A stretch of 64,000 nucleotides of DNA. Source: Kineococcus xinjiangensis. GTDB taxonomy: Bacteria > Actinomycetota > Actinomycetes > Actinomycetales > Kineococcaceae. The stretch is taken from contig NZ_PTJD01000002.1 in the NCBI RefSeq assembly GCF_002934625.1, forward strand, positions 124,001 to 188,000, written 5' to 3'. The position numbers and the translations under genes were made by a program. The notes beneath the pieces were generated by a model, which was given only the letters and a program-made list of their open reading frames with translations, was not told where the DNA came from and did no database searches. Positions 58,630 through 64,000 of this stretch are shown here, one piece after another (the stretch's first letter is position 1; every line of letters starts with the position of its first letter).

Positions 58630-58641
58630 CGGGTGCGGAGG

Positions 58642-59901
58642 TCAGATCCCGACCTTCTCCCCCGAGCCGGAGGAGGTGCGCTTCAGGACGGAGTCGGGCT
58701 CGTCCTTCGGCTGCCGCTTGAAGATCTTCACGAAGAAGGACGTCTTGCCCGACTTGTTCTTCGAGTAGACGTCGAAGAACACCGCGGCGAGCAGGACGAG
58801 GCCCTTGATCGTGGACTGCCAGTCGACCTCGATGCCGATGATCTGCATGCCGTTGGTCATGATGCCCATGACCATGGCGCCGATGATCGCACCGACGACG
58901 GTGCCGACCCCGCCGGCGGCGGAGGCGCCGCCGATGAAGGCCGCGGCGATGGCGTCGAGCTCGAAGTTCGTGCCCGCACGGGGGCCGGCCGCGTTGAGGC
59001 GGGCGGTCACGATGAGGCCGGCGATCGCGGACAGGACGCCCATGTTCACGAACACCAGGAAGGTGACGCGCTGGGTCCGCACGCCCGACAGCAGCGCCGC
59101 CTTCTCGTTGCCGCCGACCGCGTAGACGTGGCGGCCGAGGACCGTGCGCGACATGACGTAGGAGTAGACGACCACCAGCACGATCACGATGAGGCCGGCC
59201 GTGGGCAGGCCGTTGCGCTGCGCCAGGAGCACCGTGAACGCGTTGATCGCGGCGACGAGGAGCACGAGGCGCGCCACGAACAGGCCCATCGGGATCAACG
59301 GCAGGCCGTACTTGGCGCGGCGGGCGCGCCCGCGCAGCTCGGACACGACGAGGAACACGGACACCGCGACACCCAGGATGATCGTGGTGAGCGTGGAGCC
59401 GCCCGCGAAGTCGCGGATGAAGCTCGTCGCGATCGCCCGGAAGTCCTCCGGGAACGGCGCGATGGCCTTGCCGTCCGTCAGGGTCAGCGTCAGACCGCGG
59501 AAGATGAGCATGCCCGCGAGGGTCACGATGAACGACGGGATCCGCATGTAGGCGATCCAGAACCCCTGCCAGACGCCCACCAGGGCCCCGATCGCCAGCG
59601 CGGCGATGATCGTCGGGATCGTGCTCCAGCCCTGGTTCACCATCAGGACCGCCGCCACCGCGCCGACGAACGCCGCGACCGAGCCGACCGACAGGTCGAT
59701 GTGCCCGGTGATGATGACGAGCATCATGCCGATGGCGAGGATGAAGACGTAGGAGTTCTGCAGGATCAGGTTGGACACGTTCTGCGGCTTCAGCAGCAGA
59801 CCGCCGGTGAGGATCTGGAACAGGATGCCGATCGCCACCAGGGCGATGATCATCCCGTACTGCCTCATGTTGCCGCGCATCGCGGTCAGCAGCGCGTTCA
59901 C
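58642..59901 (-). CDS. mmsB: Multiple-sugar ABC transporter permease (MmsB/GguB-type)
   Basis: 419 residues, about ten to eleven helices. CUT2 permease with the MmsB features: [80 protein letters not shown] and a charged C-terminal tail [17 protein letters not shown]. It forms the channel of a xylose/arabinose/galactose-type importer. GTG at 59901 overlaps the ATPase stop by 4 bp. Confidence 0.92.
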   Translation of the reverse strand: MNALLTAMRGNMRQYGMIIALVAIGILFQILTGGLLLKPQNVSNLILQNSYVFILAIGMMLVIITGHIDLSVGSVAAFVGAVAAVLMVNQGWSTIPTIIAALAIGALVGVWQGFWIAYMRIPSFIVTLAGMLIFRGLTLTLTDGKAIAPFPEDFRAIATSFIRDFAGGSTLTTIILGVAVSVFLVVSELRGRARRAKYGLPLIPMGLFVARLVLLVAAINAFTVLLAQRNGLPTAGLIVIVLVVVYSYVMSRTVLGRHVYAVGGNEKAALLSGVRTQRVTFLVFVNMGVLSAIAGLIVTARLNAAGPRAGTNFELDAIAAAFIGGASAAGGVGTVVGAIIGAMVMGIMTNGMQIIGIEVDWQSTIKGLVLLAAVFFDVYSKNKSGKTSFFVKIFKRQPKDEPDSVLKRTSSGSGEKVGI

Positions 59902-61448
59902 TGCACCGCCGCCTCGGTCTTCGTCCGGCCCTGGGTCATCAGTCTCATCAAGCCCTCCTGCGAAGCGTCGCTGCGCAGCACCTCACCGGTGAAACGCCCC
60001 TCACTCATGACGTAGATGCGGTCGCACATCCCCAGCAGCTCGGGGAGCTCCGAGGAGATGAGCAGGACGCCCTTCTGCTGGGCGGCCAGCTCCTGCACGA
60101 TCGTGTAGATCTCGTACTTGGCCCCGACGTCGATGCCGCGCGTCGGCTCGTCCAGGATCAGCAGGTCCGGCTCCGCGAACATCCACTTCGCGAGGACGAC
60201 CTTCTGCTGGTTCCCGCCGCTGAGCGTGTTCGCCTTGACGAAGACGGTCGGCGCCTTCACGTGGAGGGTCTTGCGCAGCCGCTCGGCCTGCACGACCTCC
60301 TCGTGCTCGTTGATGGACATGCCGGAGGTGACCTTCTTCAGGTTCGCCAGCGTCATGTTCCAGTACAGGCCCTCCTCGAGGTGGAGGCCGTAGTGCTTGC
60401 GGTCCTCGCTGACGTAGGCGATGCCGTGGGCGATCGCCTCGCCGACCGTCTTCGTGCTGATCTCCCGGCCGTCCTTCAGGACGGTGCCGGAGATCCCGGT
60501 GCCGTAGCTGCGGCCGAAGAGGCTCATCGCGAACTCGGTGCGACCGGCGCCCATCAGGCCGGCGATGCCGACGATCTCCCCGCGGCGGACCGTGAGGTTG
60601 ATGTCGTCGACGATCTTCCGGTCGTGCGCGGTCGCGTGGTACGCGCTCCAGTTCCGCACCTCGAAGAGCACGTCCCCGATCTCGGGGGTGCGCTCGGGGT
60701 AGCGGTGGTCGAGGTCGCGCCCGACCATGCCGCGGATGATGCGGTCCTCGTCGGTCGCCCCGGTCGCCGCGTCGAGCGTCTCGATCGTCCGCCCGTCGCG
60801 GATGATCGTGAGGCGGTCCGCAACGGCCACGATCTCGTTGAGCTTGTGCGAGATCATGATCGAGGTGATGCCCTGGGTGCGGAGCTGCCGCAGCAGTTCC
60901 AGCAGGTTCTCGGAGTCCTCGTCGTTGAGCGCGGAGGTGGGCTCGTCGAGGATGAGGAGCTTCACGTCCTTCGACAGCGCCTTGGCGATCTCGACGAGCT
61001 GCTGCTTGCCGACGCCGATGGCGGAGACGGGGGTGGACGGGTCCTCCTTCAGCCCCACCTTGGCGAGCAGCTCCATGGTGGCGCGGGTGGTCTCGCCCCA
61101 GTCGATGCGACCGCCCTTGGCGCGCTCGTTGCCGAGGTAGATGTTCTCGGCGATGGACATCTGCGGGATGAGCGCCAGTTCCTGGTGGATGATGACGACG
61201 CCCGCGTGCTCGGAGTCCTTGATGCCCCTGAACTCGGCGAGCTTGCCGTTCAGGTAGATCTCGCCCTCGTAGTCACCGGCGGGGTAGACGCCGCTGAGCA
61301 CCTTCATCAGCGTCGACTTGCCCGCGCCGTTCTCGCCCATCAGCGCGTGGATCTCACCGCGCTCGACTGCGAGGTTCACGTCGTCCAGCGCCTTGACGCC
61401 GGGGAAGGTCTTGGAGATGCCGCGCATCTCGAGGATCAGGTCAGGCAA
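59898..61448 (-). CDS. mmsA: Multiple-sugar ABC transporter ATP-binding protein (MmsA/GguA-type)
   Basis: 516 residues with two nucleotide-binding domains: Walker [17 protein letters not shown] (about 38), [36 protein letters not shown]; second [54 protein letters not shown] at 61448 is the start: AGGAGGG lies 5-6 nt upstream and the protein then begins [18 protein letters not shown], the family's first strand. The upstream open frame lies in the gap after the binding-protein gene. It energises sugar uptake with the MmsB-type permease. Confidence 0.93.
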   Translation of the reverse strand: MPDLILEMRGISKTFPGVKALDDVNLAVERGEIHALMGENGAGKSTLMKVLSGVYPAGDYEGEIYLNGKLAEFRGIKDSEHAGVVIIHQELALIPQMSIAENIYLGNERAKGGRIDWGETTRATMELLAKVGLKEDPSTPVSAIGVGKQQLVEIAKALSKDVKLLILDEPTSALNDEDSENLLELLRQLRTQGITSIMISHKLNEIVAVADRLTIIRDGRTIETLDAATGATDEDRIIRGMVGRDLDHRYPERTPEIGDVLFEVRNWSAYHATAHDRKIVDDINLTVRRGEIVGIAGLMGAGRTEFAMSLFGRSYGTGISGTVLKDGREISTKTVGEAIAHGIAYVSEDRKHYGLHLEEGLYWNMTLANLKKVTSGMSINEHEEVVQAERLRKTLHVKAPTVFVKANTLSGGNQQKVVLAKWMFAEPDLLILDEPTRGIDVGAKYEIYTIVQELAAQQKGVLLISSELPELLGMCDRIYVMSEGRFTGEVLRSDASQEGLMRLMTQGRTKTEAAVQ

Positions 61449-61533
61449 GCGGCCCTCCTGGCCGGCCCCTGAAGGGGCCCCTGGATCGTGTCCGTCGGTC
61501 CGGGAGCAGCGGTCTGCGACGACCGCTGCGGGT

Positions 61534-61567
61534 GCGCCCCGCACCCGCGGTGGCGGGCACGGGGCGC
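61534..61567 (-). terminator. Hairpin between binding-protein and ATPase genes
   Basis: GCGCCCCG...CGGGGCGC with inner CCCGC/GCGGG. Placed between the binding-protein stop and the ATPase start, it could reduce downstream expression or protect the upstream mRNA, so that binding protein is in excess. Confidence 0.6.
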
Positions 61568-61586
61568 GAAACCAGCAGGTCGATCG

Positions 61587-62684
61587 TCAGCTGGTGAGCT
61601 GGTCGGCGGTGTAGTAGCCGCCGGCCACGAGGACCTCTTCGTAGTTGGACTTGTCGACGGAGACGGGGTCGAGCAGGTACGACGGGACGACCTTCACGCC
61701 GTTGTCGTAGGTCTCCTCGTCGTTGACCTCGGGCTTCTTGCCCTCCAGCGCGGCGGTGGCCATGTTCACGGCGACCTTGGCGAGCTCGCGGGTGTCCTTG
61801 TAGACCGTCTGGGTCTGCTCACCGGCGATGATCGACTTCACCGACGCCAGCTCGGCGTCCTGACCGGTGATGACGGGGAGCGGCTTCTCCGGGGTGCCGT
61901 AGCCGGCGCCCTTGAGGCTGGAGATGATGCCGATGCTGATGCCGTCGTAGGGCGAGAGCACCGCGTCGACCTTGTCGTCGGCGTAGTACGAGCTGAGCAG
62001 GTTGTCCATGCGCTGCTGGGCGGTGGCGGGGTCCCAGCGCAGGGTCGCGACGGTGTCCATGCTGGTCTGGCCGCTCTTGACGACGAGCTTGCCGGAGTCG
62101 ATGTAGGGCTGGAGGACGTCCATCGCGCCGTCGAAGAAGAAGAACGCGTTGTTGTCGTCCGGCGAGCCGCCGAAGAGCTCGATGTTGAAGGGGCCGGGGG
62201 CCTCGTCGAGCTTGAGGGCGTCCTTGATGTAGCCGCCCTGCAGCTGGCCGACCTTGAAGTTGTCGAACGTGGCGTAGTAGTCCACGTTCGGCGACTCGAG
62301 GATGAGGCGGTCGTAGGAGATGACCGGGATGTTGTTGTCCTTGGCCTGCTGGAGGACGTCGCCGAGCTGCTTGCCGTCGATCGCGGCGATCACCAGGACG
62401 TCGACGCCCTTGGTGATCATCGTCTCGATCTGGTTGACCTGCGTGGGGATGTCGTCCTCGGCGTACTGCAGGTCGGTGCCGTAACCGGCCTCCTTGAACT
62501 GCTTGACCATGTTGTTGCCGTCGCCCACCCACCGCTCGGAGGACTTGGTCGGCATCGCGATCCCGACGACACCCTTGCCCCCGTCGCCCTCGTCACCCTG
62601 GTTGGCGGCGTCGCCGACGCCACCGCAGGCGGTCAGCATGAGGGCGGACATCCCCAGGGCAGCCCCGAGCTTCTTGCTGAGCAC
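61587..62684 (-). CDS. chvE: Multiple-sugar-binding lipoprotein (ChvE-type)
   Basis: 365 residues. A lipoprotein signal ([15 protein letters not shown], Cys at about 20) followed by an acidic linker and a type 1 periplasmic-binding fold: [99 protein letters not shown]. These match ChvE/xylose-binding proteins for aldose import. GTG at 62684 has GGAG 8-9 nt upstream; ATG at 62711 lacks a ribosome site. First gene of the importer unit. Confidence 0.92.
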   Translation of the reverse strand: MLSKKLGAALGMSALMLTACGGVGDAANQGDEGDGGKGVVGIAMPTKSSERWVGDGNNMVKQFKEAGYGTDLQYAEDDIPTQVNQIETMITKGVDVLVIAAIDGKQLGDVLQQAKDNNIPVISYDRLILESPNVDYYATFDNFKVGQLQGGYIKDALKLDEAPGPFNIELFGGSPDDNNAFFFFDGAMDVLQPYIDSGKLVVKSGQTSMDTVATLRWDPATAQQRMDNLLSSYYADDKVDAVLSPYDGISIGIISSLKGAGYGTPEKPLPVITGQDAELASVKSIIAGEQTQTVYKDTRELAKVAVNMATAALEGKKPEVNDEETYDNGVKVVPSYLLDPVSVDKSNYEEVLVAGGYYTADQLTS

Positions 62685-62789
62685 GTGATCATCTCCATTC
62701 GTCGTCGACATCGACGCCTGCACGCGACCGGGGCGAGTACTGGCCCAGCGGTCATGACCGCGACCGTCGCGGTGCACCGTGCCCTTCGA

Positions 62790-62803
62790 TGTTAACGCTC
62801 ACG
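62790..62803 (-). promoter_or_regulatory. LacI-type operator-like site upstream of the ChvE gene
   Basis: TGTTAACGCTCACG resembles TGTTAACGTTAACA, a LacI-family operator form with central CG. It lies 105 bp before the ChvE start, between that gene and the lacI-type gene. Confidence 0.45.
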
Positions 62804-62909
62804 GAGGCAGCACGAAGGGCGACCCGCCCATTTGCAGCACCGGGCAACAAAAGGTCGCGAAGTGGTGACGACGCCGCAACGGGGATGCTGCGGAAGGGCA
62901 TCGCTCAGG

Positions 62910-63944
62910 TCACGGAGCGCCCGAACTGCACCTCACGACCAGCTGCGGTGGTATAGCGTCGACCGGCTCGATCTGCTGCCCCCCGTCGAGGCGTGCCAGC
63001 AGAGCGTGGACGCACTGCCTGCCGAGTTCGCGGAAGTCCTGCCGCAGCGTCGTCAGCGGCGGCCAGGAGTGCGCCGCCCCGGGCACGTCGTCGAAGCCCA
63101 CCACCGCCACGTCCGCCGGCACCCGCAGACCGGCCTCGTGCAGGGCGTGCATCAGGCCGAAGGCCATCAGGTCGTTGGCCGCGAAGACCGCGGTCGGCCT
63201 CTCCCCAGCCGGCAGCTCCCGCCACCGGCGCACGACCTCCTGCCCCGCCTGGTAGCCGCTGTCCCCGGACCAGTCCCCCAGGAGCGGCTCCTCCACGGGC
63301 GCGCCGACCTCCGCCAGGGCCTCCTCCCAGCCCCGCACGCGGCGGTCGCCCTCCGGCCAGTCGTGGGGCCCGCGCACGTGCAGGACGGTGCGGTGCCCCG
63401 CCTCGAGCAGGTGCCGCGTCGCCAGCCGCGCGCCCAGCTCGTGGTCCACGGAGACGCTCGGCAGGTGACCCCCGGGACGGGCCTGGGCCACCACGACCGG
63501 CAGCCCCTCCGGCACGGGCAGCGAGCCCACCACCGACGTCACCGACGTGACGACCACGATGCCCTCGACGTTCTGCCCGGCGAGGTGGCGCATGGCGGCG
63601 CTCATCGTGCCGCTGCGCACCTCGGCGAGGCTGCACAGCACCACGGACATCCCCCGCGCGCGGGCCGCCTCCTCCACGCCGAGCAGCGTGTGGACGGGGC
63701 CGTGGTGGATGCCGAAGGGGGTGATGACGCCGAGGAGGCCGGAGCGCTGGGTCACCAGCGCCCGCGCGGCCGGGTTGCGCCGGTAGCCGAGGGCGTCGAT
63801 GGCCTCCAGCACCCGCCGCCGGGTCTCCTCGCGGACCGGGCCGGTGTCGTTGAGGACCCGGGACACCGTCTGGTGCGAGACCCCGGCCATGCGGGCCACG
63901 TCCGACATCACCGGCTGGCGCGGTGCCGGGGTGGTCGCGGTCAC
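62910..63944 (-). CDS. LacI-family transcriptional regulator
   Basis: 344 residues. N-terminal LacI helix-turn-helix and hinge (MSDVARMAGVSHQTVSRVLN, then YRRNPAARALVTQRS), followed by a periplasmic-binding-like effector domain (LLGVITPFGIHHGPVHTLLG, PTAVFAANDLMAFGLMHALH, VPADVAVVGFDDVPGAAHSW, LTTLRQDFRELGRQCVHALL). GTG at 63944 has AAGGAGG 6 nt upstream. It is on the same strand just upstream of the ChvE-MmsAB importer and probably represses it until a sugar is present; it could also act on the rhamnose-type importer's operator. Confidence 0.93.
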   Translation of the reverse strand: MTATTPAPRQPVMSDVARMAGVSHQTVSRVLNDTGPVREETRRRVLEAIDALGYRRNPAARALVTQRSGLLGVITPFGIHHGPVHTLLGVEEAARARGMSVVLCSLAEVRSGTMSAAMRHLAGQNVEGIVVVTSVTSVVGSLPVPEGLPVVVAQARPGGHLPSVSVDHELGARLATRHLLEAGHRTVLHVRGPHDWPEGDRRVRGWEEALAEVGAPVEEPLLGDWSGDSGYQAGQEVVRRWRELPAGERPTAVFAANDLMAFGLMHALHEAGLRVPADVAVVGFDDVPGAAHSWPPLTTLRQDFRELGRQCVHALLARLDGGQQIEPVDAIPPQLVVRCSSGAP

Positions 63945-64000
63945 GGTCGCCTCCTTCGGCTGCGGACGGTCCGCACCCTTCCCGAGGGGGACGGGCACGA

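Overview
The window comes from a very GC-rich, GTG-start-rich actinobacterium. Supporting signs are an Rpf/LysM protein behind a ydaO-type c-di-AMP riboswitch, a dnaK-grpE-dnaJ-hspR operon with HAIR-type HspR sites, a CslA/GlxA polysaccharide locus, an ANTAR/STAS regulator and many 4-bp GTGA/ATGA gene overlaps. A relative of the Kineosporiaceae (Kineococcus-like) would fit, but that is inference. No rRNA or tRNA gene, prophage or CRISPR array was seen.

Layout. 1-21.1 kb is ordinary chromosome: the end of a reductase/HAD protein with PlsC; the Rpf gene; a TrmH-type methyltransferase; an ABC-2 exporter; AzlCD; a degenerate DNA-ligase-like protein; two STAS-containing signalling proteins; two DedA proteins with a thioesterase and a YigZ protein; a GGDEF cyclase; pyrE with a LemA-like gene; the divergent YczE/MocR pair; exonuclease III; a TPR protein.

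21.1-33.2 kb is an accessory island. Thirteen related, imperfectly palindromic repeats of about 45-78 bp, all in one orientation, plus a half copy at the right end, divide it into 13 intervals. Each interval holds exactly one transcription unit: immunity-like and hypothetical proteins, a DUF3592-like pair, DUF4440-like, a small membrane protein, VOC, PadR-HAAS, HAD-like, HIT, DUF4253-like. Genes point either way; the repeats do not. One repeat is split by an IS30-family element with a 3-bp target duplication. The layout is integron-cassette-like, but the repeats do not match canonical attC and no integrase is visible. This is the strongest candidate for an undescribed system in the window.

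33.2-49.0 kb returns to core and envelope functions: a membrane protein, clpB, and a beta-glucan locus (GH12 with ricin-type lectin, DUF421, RNase Z, a GH6 lipoprotein apparently initiated at CTG, the GlxA-like oxidase and CslA synthase, and two CBM-GH6 enzymes whose catalytic domains are almost identical at DNA level).

49.1-64 kb holds two sugar ABC importers flanking the heat-shock operon: a rhamnose/AI-2-type importer with its own promoter and LacI-type operator, hspR-dnaJ-grpE-dnaK, then an MmsAB/ChvE-type importer beside a LacI regulator. Long perfect hairpins close most transcription units; four share a GGGGACGT outer stem with different inner stems.
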